From Bradyrhizobium barranii subsp. barranii (GTDB lineage: Bacteria > Pseudomonadota > Alphaproteobacteria > Rhizobiales > Xanthobacteraceae): 64,000 nucleotides of DNA. This document shows, piece by piece, positions 10,029 to 20,625 of this stretch; within the stretch, counting starts at the first letter, position 1, and each line of letters begins with the position of its first letter. The DNA lies in assembly GCF_017565645.3 (NCBI RefSeq), contig NZ_CP086136.1:1-64000 (forward strand), written 5' to 3'. A program made the translations under genes and the position numbers. Below the pieces are notes generated by a model. The model was not told the origin of the DNA and searched no databases. It was given only the letters and a program-made list of their open reading frames with translations.

Positions 10029-10215
10029 GCCGGCGCCGGCGGCCCGCAATCGCCGAAAGGCCCGATGCTGGATCTACCGCCCGGCAAGTATCAGTATGAG
10101 CTGCGCCTGCCCGGGCAGCCCGCTCGCAACGAGACCCTGACCGTAGCCGCCGGCGACGCCCTGGGGCCTCCTCGTGGGGCCAAGCGGCGACGTGCTGCCG
10201 CTTCAGATGTATTGA
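10029..10215 (+). pseudogene. Truncated, frameshifted copy of paralogue 2 C-terminus
   Basis: This is a remnant of the exported-protein family. It matches 7011-7196 nearly base for base, starting abruptly in the middle of the coding sequence and running to the same TGTATTGA end. One extra C in the run at about 10159-10161 shifts the frame, so the original C-terminal residues are no longer read. No start codon or signal sequence belongs to it. It lies 139 bp before paralogue 3 and marks the far side of the arylsulfatase insertion. The rest of 9881-10354 (474 bp without an intact gene) shows no other gene. Confidence 0.85.
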
Positions 10216-10354
10216 TCCCGCCGCCTGTGCCTGTAACGGTCAGGTTGAACCTGTCCGGTTGGTGGGGCGACTAGTCGTCCGGAGGCGGCGGCGACTGTGT
10301 CGCAGCCGCTGCATCGCGCGAAGACTACAACGCGCGACATCCCTGGAGAGTGGC

Positions 10355-11098
10355 ATGACGACGGTGAGGCGCAGAACGAAGGTCCCGGCACGATGGCGGC
10401 TGTTCGCGTGCGGCCTGGCTCTTCTCGCGGGCGGCCTGGTCGCCGCAGGCGCCGGCGGATGGCTGCCGCACCCGTCACCGCAAACTTCGGCCGCACTCAC
10501 ACCGGCGGATCCAGACGCCGCGATGCCGGTGCCGAAGCAACACAACTTCTCCAGCTCCAACACCACCCATATGACCGGCATCGAAATCCCGCTGCGGGTC
10601 GGGCTCGAAGCCCGTGTACCGGCCCAGCTCAGCGATGTGCTCGCCTTCTACCGCACGGAGCTCGCAAAGCGCGGCTGGGAGGAAAGGCCTGAGGGCACTG
10701 TGGTTGCCGCCGATCACGCTCAGCTCGCCTTTGTCTCCCCGAAGGGGCCGGCCACCCTGAAGCTCGGCCGCGCGAAGGACGAGACCACAGTCGACCTGGT
10801 GCAACGGAATACGGAGGCCGTGGCCAAGGCCAATTTCCTGCCGATAGCAGGACAAGCGCGGCTGATATTCGGCTATCTCGCGCCGGACACGGCTTCGCTC
10901 ACGATCAACGATCAGACCATCAAGATCGCGGGCGGCGTCAATCACCCACAAACGCTGGATCTGCCGCCCGGCAAATATTCCTACAAGCTGGTCGTGTCGG
11001 GCTATCCGGTGCGCACCGATACCATCACCGTGGCCTCAGGCGAGGCCTGGTCCCTCAGCTTGGGCGACAACGACAAGAAGCCGGATCAGATCTACTGA
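10355..11098 (+). CDS. Exported protein of an unrecognised family, paralogue 3
   Basis: This 247-residue product is the third intact member of the family at 4178 and 5028. It has the same N-terminal layout (KVPARWRLFACGLALLAGG hydrophobic segment), one FYR-GW module (VLAFYRTELAKRGWEER, Phe at residue 98) and the PEGA-like tail (LDLPPGKYSYKLVVSGYP). The ATG at 10355 follows CTGGAGAG, as in the other copies; an open frame from 10259 is rejected as non-coding leader. The upstream leader also resembles those of paralogues 1 and 2. Function unknown. Confidence 0.8.
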   Translation: MTTVRRRTKVPARWRLFACGLALLAGGLVAAGAGGWLPHPSPQTSAALTPADPDAAMPVPKQHNFSSSNTTHMTGIEIPLRVGLEARVPAQLSDVLAFYRTELAKRGWEERPEGTVVAADHAQLAFVSPKGPATLKLGRAKDETTVDLVQRNTEAVAKANFLPIAGQARLIFGYLAPDTASLTINDQTIKIAGGVNHPQTLDLPPGKYSYKLVVSGYPVRTDTITVASGEAWSLSLGDNDKKPDQIY

Positions 11099-11179
11099 AC
11101 CAAGTGACCTGTTCCGGGACGCCACGGCGCCTGGGAACGCGCTTCTCCGCCCCGCAAAATCCACGCCTTCAAGAGCTAA

Positions 11180-13816
<2,637 letters not shown>

Positions 13817-13836
13817 GGCTCGTGGCTTTGGGTGAT

Positions 13837-13867
13837 CGTCATGCCCGGGCTTGTCCTGGGCATGACG
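13837..13867 (+). terminator. Palindromic repeat acting as hairpin after gyrB
   Basis: CGTCATGCCC and GGGCATGACG pair perfectly over 10 bp with an 11-nt loop, 20 bp after the gyrB stop. It belongs to the same repeat family as 2846-2913 and may terminate gyrB transcripts, although no T-tract follows. Confidence 0.5.
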
Positions 13868-14029
13868 TTCCATGCGCCTCAATTATCGTCGAACAGATTG
13901 ACATCCCGAGACCGAGACCATTTTCCTTTGTGGTGTAAAACGGCTCGAACAAGCGAAAGCTTTCCGCGGGAAGGATGCCCTCGAGCGCCACCTCATTGGC
14001 CGATTGTTCGCTACGCGATGATTGTGACC

Positions 14030-14644
14030 CTAAGTCTCAAGAAACGCCTTTAGGCCGACCAGCACGAATTGCATTCCCATGGATGCTACGATGAGCCCCA
14101 TGAAGCGTGTGACTGTCGCTTGCGTGCCTCGGCCTAGACGAGGCCCAAGCCGAACAGCGAGGGTCAACGCCACAAATGTTACGCCTGCTCCAGCGACAGC
14201 GGCGATGATTGCCGTCACCGGCAAACCATCGGGCGTATGAACAGCTGCCAACGTGACCACGGCCGTAATAGTTCCGGGACCGGCTGCAAACATTAAAAGT
14301 GGTACAAGTGAGCCCTGAACGTCCGCGTCGCTATTGTCGGGCGGCGCCTGAGCAACCGTATGGCTGCCACGCAGCATATCGAATCCCATATACGCGATGA
14401 TCATTCCGCCGACGACCCTGAACACGTCAAGCGAAATCCCGAAGATGCTTAAAACCTTGAGTCCGACCAACGCAGAGCCCATCAATATGATCAGAATGTT
14501 GAGGGCGACCTTGGCCGCCTCGCGTCGTCGTTCCGGCGCGGTCAGATTCGGCGTCAGGCTCAGAAAGAGCGAACCGCACACTACGGGATTGATAACGGCC
14601 AAAATGGTTACAATCGCTTGCAGAATTTGGTGAAGGTCTGTCAC
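14030..14644 (-). CDS. MarC family integral membrane protein
   Basis: MarC/YchE-family proteins are six-helix inner-membrane proteins of uncertain transport role. The 204-residue product has the family opening ([19 protein letters not shown]) and the segment [19 protein letters not shown], with about six hydrophobic segments and the usual length. Translation begins at a GTG (14644), with no strong ribosome-binding site. It stands alone, on the opposite strand from gyrB, at the edge of the accessory patch that contains the IS element. Confidence 0.85.
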   Translation of the reverse strand: MTDLHQILQAIVTILAVINPVVCGSLFLSLTPNLTAPERRREAAKVALNILIILMGSALVGLKVLSIFGISLDVFRVVGGMIIAYMGFDMLRGSHTVAQAPPDNSDADVQGSLVPLLMFAAGPGTITAVVTLAAVHTPDGLPVTAIIAAVAGAGVTFVALTLAVRLGPRLGRGTQATVTRFMGLIVASMGMQFVLVGLKAFLET

Positions 14645-14874
14645 GAGATCGACTCACAAATTCTAGGGGCATTTGCTCAATCGCCGGGTGCGTGATTATT
14701 CTGACGCGCGTCCTAGCCTCTGGCAGTGCGAAATCGGTAAACGGGCTGAATGTCGGATCGAAAACATCGCTTTGGCATTCGGGTCGAGAACGACGGCTAG
14801 CTTGGTGCGATGTCACAGAGTGTCAATAACTTTTCCAACATCTCCGTCGACAGTTATCCGTCATCGATTCGCAA

Positions 14875-14883
14875 GCCGAGCGA
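14875..14883. repeat. Target site duplication, left copy
   Basis: GCCGAGCGA lies directly outside the left end of the IS element and is repeated exactly at 16282-16290. A 9-bp duplication fits an IS256-family transposition event. Confidence 0.88.
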
Positions 14884-14910
14884 GAGCTATGGCTGATTTT
14901 GGGTGACGCG
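14884..14910. repeat. IS terminal inverted repeat, left
   Basis: The outermost 10 bp, GAGCTATGGC, match the complement of the right end exactly; six mismatches occur over 27 bp, and TGGGTGA is shared further in. Confidence 0.85.
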
Positions 14911-14916
14911 GCCTGA

Positions 14917-16184
14917 TCAGGCGGCGTGGCTTTCAGTGTTCGGAATGACTTCGATTCCGTCGATGAACTTTACACCGGCGATGACTTTCGGCAACTGGTT
15001 CGTGCTCTTCAATCGCCGCCAGGTCTTCGATGCGGCGTCGATGAGCTTGAACACCATCAGCTTCGCAGTTTGTTGCGACAGCGATCCCTTGGTCCGCACC
15101 GTTCGGTGGCGCACCGTGGCGAAGACGCTCTCGATCGGGTTCGAGCTGCGTAGGTGGATCCAGTGCTCAGCAGGGAAGTCGAAGAAGGCGAGCAGCGCAT
15201 GGCGATCCTTGATCAGGCACTCCACCGCACGTCCGTATTTGACGTGGTATTTCTCGACGAAGACGTCGATCGCGGTTTCAGCTTCGGCCCGGTGTGGGGC
15301 CAGATAGATGTTCCGCAGGTCGTTCTTCATGGGGCCCTGCACGGATTTGGCGACCTTGTCGAGTACGTTGCTCACTTTATGGCACCAGCATCGTTGGTGC
15401 CGCGTGCCGGGAAAGGCCTCGTCCAGTGCCTTCCAGAAGCCGAGGGCGCCGTCGCCGATGGCGAGTTGCGGGGCAATCGTAACCCGCGTTGCCGCAGGTC
15501 GATCAGGAGTTCGCGCCAGCTCTGCGCGCTCTCGCGCACGCCGACCTGGAAGCCGATCAGCTCCTTCTTGCCTTCCGGCGTGGTGCCAATCAGCACCAGC
15601 ATGCATTCGCTGTGATCTTCCATGCGGGCCTGCAGGTACACGCCATCGGCCCAGATGTAGACATAGCGACGCGCCGACAGATCGCGTCTCTGCCAGCGTT
15701 CGTACTCGACCTGCCAATCGGCCTTCAGGCCGGCGATCACCGAAGGCGACAGGTTCGGCGCATCCTTGCCGAGCAGCGCCGAGAGCGCCTCCTGGAAGTC
15801 GCCGGTCGAGATGCCGCGCAAATAGAGGACCGGGATCAAGGCATCCAGGCTCTTCGTCCGCCGCGCCCATAGCGGCAGGATTGCCGAACTGAAGCGGAGG
15901 CGGTCGCCTGGCCCGCTCGCTCCGCGGTCGCGGACCTTGGGACGAGCGACCTCCACCGGACCGATGCCGGTCGCAATCTCGCGCACCGGACCGTGCCCAT
16001 GTCGGACCAGGCGCGCTCGACCGTCGGGCAGCGTCAGATTGGCCTTGCTGGCCAGAAACGCGCCAACCTCGATCTCGATCGCCCTGGCAAGCAGGTCCCG
16101 CGCGCCGGCTCGAACGATATCGGTCAGTGGATCATCAACCGCGGACGGCTGACGGAAAGCAAGAACATTGGTAGTCTCGGTCAT
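14917..16184 (-). pseudogene. IS256-family transposase, inactivated by a frameshift
   Basis: The transposase reads in two frames. The first part (16184 down to about 15482) includes MTETTNVLAFRQPSAVDD, the first catalytic Asp in YIWADGVY and the segment ELLIDLRQRGL. The second part continues in another frame with the second Asp in LAIGDGALGFWKALDEAFPG, the HQRCWCHK motif and the catalytic Glu in SSNPIESVFATVRHRT. Joining them restores a full DDE transposase of about 420 residues. One base is missing near 15481; IS256 elements do not use programmed frameshifting, so this is read as a disabling deletion or a sequencing error. Confidence 0.88.
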
Positions 16185-16254
16185 GGCGTATCGCTCTCCT
16201 CGAGAGGTTCTGGCAGGCTCGTCACCCGCCTCGATACGCCGCCTTCCTCACACC

Positions 16255-16281
16255 GTCATCACCCAGATTCCGCCATAGCTC
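16255..16281. repeat. IS terminal inverted repeat, right
   Basis: The outer end reads GCCATAGCTC, the exact complement of the first 10 bp of the left end; TCACCCA is shared further in. Confidence 0.85.
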
Positions 16282-16290
16282 GCCGAGCGA
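16282..16290. repeat. Target site duplication, right copy
   Basis: GCCGAGCGA directly outside the right end of the IS, identical to 14875-14883. Confidence 0.88.
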
Positions 16291-16573
16291 TTTGGCGCTC
16301 GGCTCATTCGGCGACCTTATTGCAAAGCTGAAAATCGAACGACCCGAAAATCTCGCGAAGGCGGTTTCAGTGGGCTGCAACGCTGCGACGCGCCATCACC
16401 CGCTACAGGTCCGCCGTGGTCGTCCTCGAGGAACGACGTGGCACGTGATCACCTACACCAAGCGTCAGTCTCCCTGACAATTTTCGTTAGAGTGTCCCGC
16501 GGTTCAGGCATATTGCTCTAACTTTATCAGCGTAGCAGTCTCTCCGTCTGGCTCACAAATGACGGAGCATCCC

Positions 16574-17068
16574 ATGACTAAGATGTCACTGCCGCGAAGC
16601 CTCATGCTATTGGGAATCATGCTCTCGCCAGAGCCCTCCGCCGCTATCGAAAAACTCAACTGTCCTTTCAATTTTACCAGCAGCGATCCCTCAAAGCTTG
16701 AAAGAATGAAGGCCCTTCTTCCCGACGCTGACGCGATGGGAAGTCTCGGCCGGCTCAACTCGACTATCGATACTCTACGTCGTGACGGTATGGCAAAGAG
16801 TCAGATTGTAAGTCATCTTGTCGGCGCTTACTGCCTGATCGTCGCTCAAGAAAGCTCGCAGACTGATGCAGAAAAAGCTGCAAAGGTTCGGCGCTTCGCT
16901 GGGCAAATCACGCAGTTGGTCTACAGCTTGGAAAGCGGGCTGGACGTCATTGTCAACGTTCCACTTGCGCCGGATGTCGTCGACGCGCTCAATGCCACCG
17001 CACGCAAGCAGGGTCTATCGAGTTCTGCATGGATCGCAATGACTGTAGAAAATGCTCTGCAGCAATAA
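16574..17068 (+). CDS. Hypothetical protein, signal-like N-terminus with ribbon-helix-helix-like tail
   Basis: I do not recognise the full protein (164 residues). The N-terminus (MTKMSLPRSLMLLGIMLSPE, then PSAA) looks like a signal peptide. The middle is helical. The last about 40 residues (VNVPLAPDVVDALNATARKQ, then GLSSSAWIAMTVENAL) resemble the strand-helix-helix pattern of CopG/Arc-type DNA-binding domains, an odd partner for an export signal. The ATG at 16574 was chosen over 16559 because GGAG lies 6 nt upstream of it. Base composition is less GC-rich than the flanks. It lies next to the IS element and may be recently acquired. Confidence 0.65.
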   Translation: MTKMSLPRSLMLLGIMLSPEPSAAIEKLNCPFNFTSSDPSKLERMKALLPDADAMGSLGRLNSTIDTLRRDGMAKSQIVSHLVGAYCLIVAQESSQTDAEKAAKVRRFAGQITQLVYSLESGLDVIVNVPLAPDVVDALNATARKQGLSSSAWIAMTVENALQQ

Positions 17069-17229
17069 TAAGTTTACCTTACAATATGTCACCCGATTTA
17101 GTAGCGGAGCGCGACTGATCTGAGCCACTACCGGGGCTTTACAAATAAAGCGGCCTGAGCGCTTCATGGCAGGAAGCAAGGTTCATGGGGCGGGATCGAC
17201 GAAGAAGCAACCAAGCGGATCGAACCAAT

Positions 17230-17658
17230 ATGAATCCCATTCCATTTGTGATGCTCTGCCTCTCCCTGATCGTGAATCCGGCATTGGCGCAGCAGCCTTC
17301 TCAGCAGCCATCCGCAACGACGGCCGCAAGGCAGTCGTCAGCTGAACCGGCATTTGACAGGCTACTCGGCCGCTGGGTACGTCTCCAGGGAGGTTACGTG
17401 ATCACCATCCGAGCTGTTGACGCGGACGGCAAACTCGACGCGAGCTACGCAAATCCGAGACCATTGCCTTTTCATGTCGCGGTCGCGAGCAGGGACGGTA
17501 ACGCGCTCAAATTGCTCTTCGAGTTGCGCGCCGCCGGTTACAACGGCTCGACCTACACGCTCAATTATGACGCGGCCAACGACCGGCTGAACGGCGTCTT
17601 TGATCAGGTGGTCGCCAAACAGAAGTTCGATGTCGTATTCGCTCGCGATAAATCATGA
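17230..17658 (+). CDS. Small predicted secreted protein, lipocalin-like pattern
   Basis: I do not recognise a family with certainty. The 142-residue product has a clear signal peptide (MNPIPFVMLCLSLIVNPALA, cleavage before QQPSQQ), then a Gln/Ser/Thr/Ala-rich linker. The mature domain starts FDRLLGRWVRLQGGYVITI and continues with alternating beta-strand patterns (YTLNYDAANDRLNGVF), as seen in small beta-barrel proteins that bind ligands. The ATG at 17230 was chosen because it begins the signal sequence; an in-frame ATG at 17185 would add 15 hydrophilic residues. It is monocistronic. Periplasmic location is inferred. Confidence 0.68.
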   Translation: MNPIPFVMLCLSLIVNPALAQQPSQQPSATTAARQSSAEPAFDRLLGRWVRLQGGYVITIRAVDADGKLDASYANPRPLPFHVAVASRDGNALKLLFELRAAGYNGSTYTLNYDAANDRLNGVFDQVVAKQKFDVVFARDKS

Positions 17659-18285
17659 CGCAATTGCCATTCTGATGAAGCTCGACGTGGTTCGCTTAGA
17701 TCGAGCGAGCTCATGACGTTTAATCATCGGTCAACACCTGATGGCGTCCGCACCTGCAGGCCTTCAAACTCTCGATAGACCGTTAACTTCTTGGCCAATG
17801 ACGCCTTCGATGGCCACCTAAGTATACCCTCCCGCGTCCGCCGAGTGCGGGACGTTCCAGTGCGCCGCCTTGCAAAGGCGTCGATACAACCAGAAGCGGC
17901 GCCCGACGCGGTAGAGTCAGAGTTAGGCGTTGGAGCGCGTTCCTAGAGTCAGGCTGTTGAGTTATTTGAGTCAGAGAATTATTTTACGGCACGTCGAGTG
18001 ACCCTTGATTCTATTGCGAAATTTCGGGCGACTGTGTCAAAGTTATTTGTGTGGAGACACATTCACGAAGGGGCGTCATGCCCGGGATTGTCCCAGGGCA
18101 CGTTCTTCGTGCATCGGGGCAAAGGCGTGGATGGCCGGGACAGGCGAGCGGAAGCGACGCCGTCCTTTGGACGGCTATGCTCGGCCATGACGCTGTGGAG
18201 ACACCGCCGATGAACCCGACCAGCGGCCATCACGACGAAATGGCGTGAACCCATCGGCCCGTTCTGGCCGGGAAACGTCGCGGCC
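17659..18285. other. Gene-free 627-bp region with a palindromic repeat
   Basis: No convincing coding frame was found. The first 400 bp are comparatively AT-rich and show no recognisable RNA gene. From 18073 to 18193 lies a large copy of the GTCATGCCCGGG-type palindromic repeat. Several short open frames here are overlapping shadows without ribosome-binding sites. Confidence 0.6.
18073..18193. repeat. Palindromic intergenic repeat, long form
   Basis: Starts GCGTCATGCCCGGGATTG and ends CTCGGCCATGACGC; the ends are complementary. It is related to 46956-47043 (shared GCGTGGATGGCCGGG core) and, less closely, to 2846-2913. Confidence 0.7.
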
Positions 18286-18753
18286 ATGACCAGTTCCGCA
18301 ACTGCCAGCCCTGTCCTCCCCTCTCGCCGTCTCGGCGTGATCGGTAGCATCGTCGGTGTGCTGGCGCTGATCGCGGCCGTGTTGTCGCATTGGGTCATAC
18401 CCGCGATCTACCCGCCGCCGCCGGCCGACAAAGTGATTGTCGACACCGGCCACCGCCTGAAGGATCGCATGATCGCGCGGGTCAAGGGCGTCGAGTATCA
18501 GGCGCCGCCACGCGAGAAGTCGACGGGAAGCCAGCTGAGGGAGGCATCCTCGATCGGCGCGATCTCGCTCGGCCTGCTCGCCATCCTGTTCTCCGTGCTC
18601 GCGCTCGTGTTTCGCGAGGAGAGGCTTCTGGCGGGCGTCGCGGCCGCGCTCGGCAGCGGCGCCATCGCCATCGAGATATCTTTCCTCGCCATGGGCGTCC
18701 TGATGCTGATCGTCGTCCTTTATGTGGTGGCGAACAACATCGGCCTGTTCTAG
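18286..18753 (+). CDS. Small multi-pass membrane protein (YidI-like)
   Basis: This 155-residue protein has three or four hydrophobic segments: about 17-40 (GVIGSIVGVLALIAAVLSHW), 90-110 (GAISLGLLAILFSVLALVF) and a long stretch at 115-152. A polar loop with Lys/Arg and Pro lies between the first two. It resembles the small inner-membrane proteins annotated yidI in Bradyrhizobium; the role is unknown. The ATG at 18286 lies just after a palindromic repeat and has no strong ribosome-binding site. It is monocistronic. Confidence 0.72.
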   Translation: MTSSATASPVLPSRRLGVIGSIVGVLALIAAVLSHWVIPAIYPPPPADKVIVDTGHRLKDRMIARVKGVEYQAPPREKSTGSQLREASSIGAISLGLLAILFSVLALVFREERLLAGVAAALGSGAIAIEISFLAMGVLMLIVVLYVVANNIGLF

Positions 18754-19108
18754 GGCCGCTTGCCGCAAGCTCCGATCCTCATCCTTGTAACTTCAAGGTC
18801 GCCGGGCGGGATAGAATGGCTCGCGCGGTGGCGGACGGGAGACCGGCTCATCCTGGGGCATTGAAGCCCGCTCCTCAGCACGGGACAGAGGAGCCCGCGA
18901 AGCGGGCGTCTCGAAGGATGGTCGCAAGCAAGATGTCCGGGCCTTCATGGTTCGAGACGCGCGTTCCGCGCTCCTCACCATGAGGGGCTAGCAGCCTCTT
19001 CGGGGCTAACAGGCTGGCTCTAACCGCAGCGAGCACAATTGCTCCCGCGGTCAATTCTCTGTAGTTTCCGCCCGAAACAGCCCCACCCAACAGGACAGCG
19101 AGAACCCC
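18754..19108. other. Gene-free 355-bp region with an intergenic repeat
   Basis: From about 18850 to 18990 the sequence has the repeat pattern typical of Bradyrhizobium spacers: GAGCCCGCGAAGCGGGCGTC and GGTTCGAGACGCGCGTTCCG followed by CTCCTCACCATGAGG. The last 115 bp before murA should hold its promoter, but no clear -35/-10 pair was seen. Confidence 0.5.
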
Positions 19109-20404
19109 GTGGCGCCCATCCAGTACATTGTCGAGGGCGGTCACCGGCTCTCGGGCTCGATCGAGCCGTCCGGCAACAAGAATTCGGCGCTGCCGATCAT
19201 CGCCGCCGCCCTGCTCACCGAACATCCGGTGACGCTGGAGAACGTACCGCGGATCCGCGACACCGAGACGCTGGTCGAGCTGATCCGCTCGGTCGGCGCG
19301 GCGGCGGAATGGACCGCCCGCAACACGCTGCACATCCACGCCAAGAGCATCCGCGCCGCCGACCTCGACCCCGAGCTCTGCGTCCGTATCCGCGCCTCGA
19401 TCCTGCTCGCGGGCCCCCTGCTCGCCCGCTGCGGCGAAGTGATGCTGCCGCCGCCCGGCGGCGACGTCATCGGCCGCCGCCGCCTGGACACCCATGTGCT
19501 CGCGCTCGAACAGCTGGGCGCAAAGGTCACCGCGACCGACCGGCTCGAATTCCGCGCGGCAAAGCTCGCCGGTGCCGACGTGTTTCTGGACGAGCCGAGC
19601 GTCACCGCAACCGAGAACGCGCTGGTCGCAGCGGTCGCAGCCGACGGCGTTACCCATTTGCGCAACGCGGCCTCCGAGCCGCATGTGCAGGACCTCGCCA
19701 ATTTCCTGGTCGCGCTCGGCGCGCGAATCGAGGGCATCGGCACCAACACCATGATCGTGCATGGGCCGGCGGCGCTGGGCGCCACGACCTACCGGATCCA
19801 GCCCGACCATATCGAGGTCGGCTCGCTGATCGGGCTTGCGGCCGTCACGCGTTCCCCGCTTCGCATCGTGCGCGCCGGTGTCGAGCATCTGCGTTCGATC
19901 CGCATGGGATTCGAGCGGCTCGGCATCGTCTGCCGCATCGAGGGCGACGATCTCATCGTCCCCTCGAACCAGACGCTGAAGATCCAGGACGATTTCGGCG
20001 GCCACGTGCCGAAGCTGGAAGACCAGCCCTGGCCGGCCTTCCCGGCCGATCTGATGTCGATCGCGATCGTCACCGCCACGCAATGCGACGGCGTGATCCT
20101 GATGTTCGAGAAGATGTTCGAATCGCGGATGTTCTTCGTCGACAAGCTGATCGCCATGGGCGCGCGAATTGTTCTCTGTGATCCTCATCGCGCCATCATC
20201 GCCGGCCCCAGCCGCCTGCGCGGCGCATCGATGATCTCGCCCGACATCCGCGCCGGCATGGCGATGCTGCTCGCCGCGGTCTGCGCCGAGGGCACCTCCA
20301 CGATCAACAACGCCGACCAGATCGAGCGCGGCTATGAGCGCATCGACGAACGCCTGAACGCGCTCGGCGCGAAGATCAGGCGCGTGCCGGAGAGGAAAGG
20401 CTGA
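19109..20404 (+). CDS. murA: UDP-GlcNAc 1-carboxyvinyltransferase family protein with Cys-to-Asp active site
   Basis: MurA transfers enolpyruvate from PEP to UDP-GlcNAc, the first committed step of peptidoglycan synthesis. The 431-residue product has the family residues Lys24-Asn25 (SGNKNSALP), Arg124 (IGRRRLD), Asp314 (FPADL) and Arg408 (ERGYERIDERL). At the position of E. coli Cys115 it has Asp119 (PPGGDVIGRR). Asp at this site is known from mycobacterial and chlamydial MurA, which are insensitive to fosfomycin. The start is GTG; no nearer ATG fits the conserved YIVEGG opening. It stands alone. It may be the only MurA or a second paralogue; the window cannot tell. Confidence 0.88.
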   Translation: MAPIQYIVEGGHRLSGSIEPSGNKNSALPIIAAALLTEHPVTLENVPRIRDTETLVELIRSVGAAAEWTARNTLHIHAKSIRAADLDPELCVRIRASILLAGPLLARCGEVMLPPPGGDVIGRRRLDTHVLALEQLGAKVTATDRLEFRAAKLAGADVFLDEPSVTATENALVAAVAADGVTHLRNAASEPHVQDLANFLVALGARIEGIGTNTMIVHGPAALGATTYRIQPDHIEVGSLIGLAAVTRSPLRIVRAGVEHLRSIRMGFERLGIVCRIEGDDLIVPSNQTLKIQDDFGGHVPKLEDQPWPAFPADLMSIAIVTATQCDGVILMFEKMFESRMFFVDKLIAMGARIVLCDPHRAIIAGPSRLRGASMISPDIRAGMAMLLAAVCAEGTSTINNADQIERGYERIDERLNALGAKIRRVPERKG

Positions 20405-20410
20405 GGGCTC

Positions 20411-20570
20411 CTCTTCCCTTCTCCCCTTGTGGGAGAAGGTGGCGCGAAGCGCCGGATGAGGGGTATGTCTCCGCGAATCCACTCTGATTTGAATTCGCGG
20501 AGACATACCCCTCACCCGTCTCGCCGCTGCGCGGCGAGCCACCCTCTCCCCTTGGGGAGAGGGTGAAGAA
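20411..20570. repeat. Palindromic repeat (TTCTCCCCTTGTGGGAGAAG type), copy 1
   Basis: A large composite hairpin: TTCTCCCCTTGTGGGAGAAG and GCGCGAAGCGCC form local hairpins, and the flanks GGTATGTCTCCGCGAAT and ATTCGCGGAGACATACC pair across the centre. Bases 20411-20463 match the reverse complement of 26884-26936 with one mismatch. Confidence 0.85.
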
Positions 20571-20625
20571 GCATCTCGCACTCGGGGCCATGTTTTCGAC
20601 GTGCGGCTGTGCTATTGCAACCGCC

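Larger units (their letters stand above)
14884..16281 (-). mobile_element. IS256-family insertion sequence, about 1.4 kb
   Basis: This 1398-bp element has terminal inverted repeats that begin with identical GAGCTATGGC at both outer ends and extend to about 27 bp with six mismatches (14884-14910 and 16255-16281). It carries a single transposase gene on the minus strand and is flanked by perfect 9-bp direct repeats. Size, end structure, duplication length and transposase type all agree with the IS256 family. The transposase is frameshifted, so the copy is probably not self-mobile. Confidence 0.92.
14810..16477 (+). pseudogene. Small gene of unknown function split by the IS256-family element
   Basis: If the IS element and one copy of its 9-bp target duplication are removed, 14810-14883 joins 16291-16477 in frame. 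This gives an uninterrupted 86-codon gene starting ATG at 14810 (in-frame TAG at 14798) and ending TGA at 16477. The rebuilt protein begins MSQSVNNFSNISVDSYP, continues through SDLALGSFGDLIAKLKIE and ends with a basic tail rich in Arg (VRRGRPRGTTWHVITY). I do not recognise it; the basic tail could bind nucleic acid. No good ribosome-binding site is seen. That the frame survives the join supports a real gene before insertion. Confidence 0.6.

Noticed and set aside
10065..10274. Separate small gene between the sulfatase and paralogue 3
   Set aside because: It is the frameshifted tail of a duplicated paralogue, with no signal sequence and no ribosome-binding site.
14917..16184. Programmed frameshift in the transposase
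   Set aside because: IS256-family elements encode transposase in one frame; no slippery A-run precedes the shift.
16292..16477. Independent small gene right of the IS
   Set aside because: It starts at a TTG one base past the target duplication and joins in frame with sequence left of the IS, so it is the 3' part of an interrupted gene.
17860..17930. tRNA-like sequence (GCCTTGCAAAGGC)
   Set aside because: An anticodon-arm-like hairpin only; no acceptor stem, D arm or T arm with GGTTCGA could be fitted.
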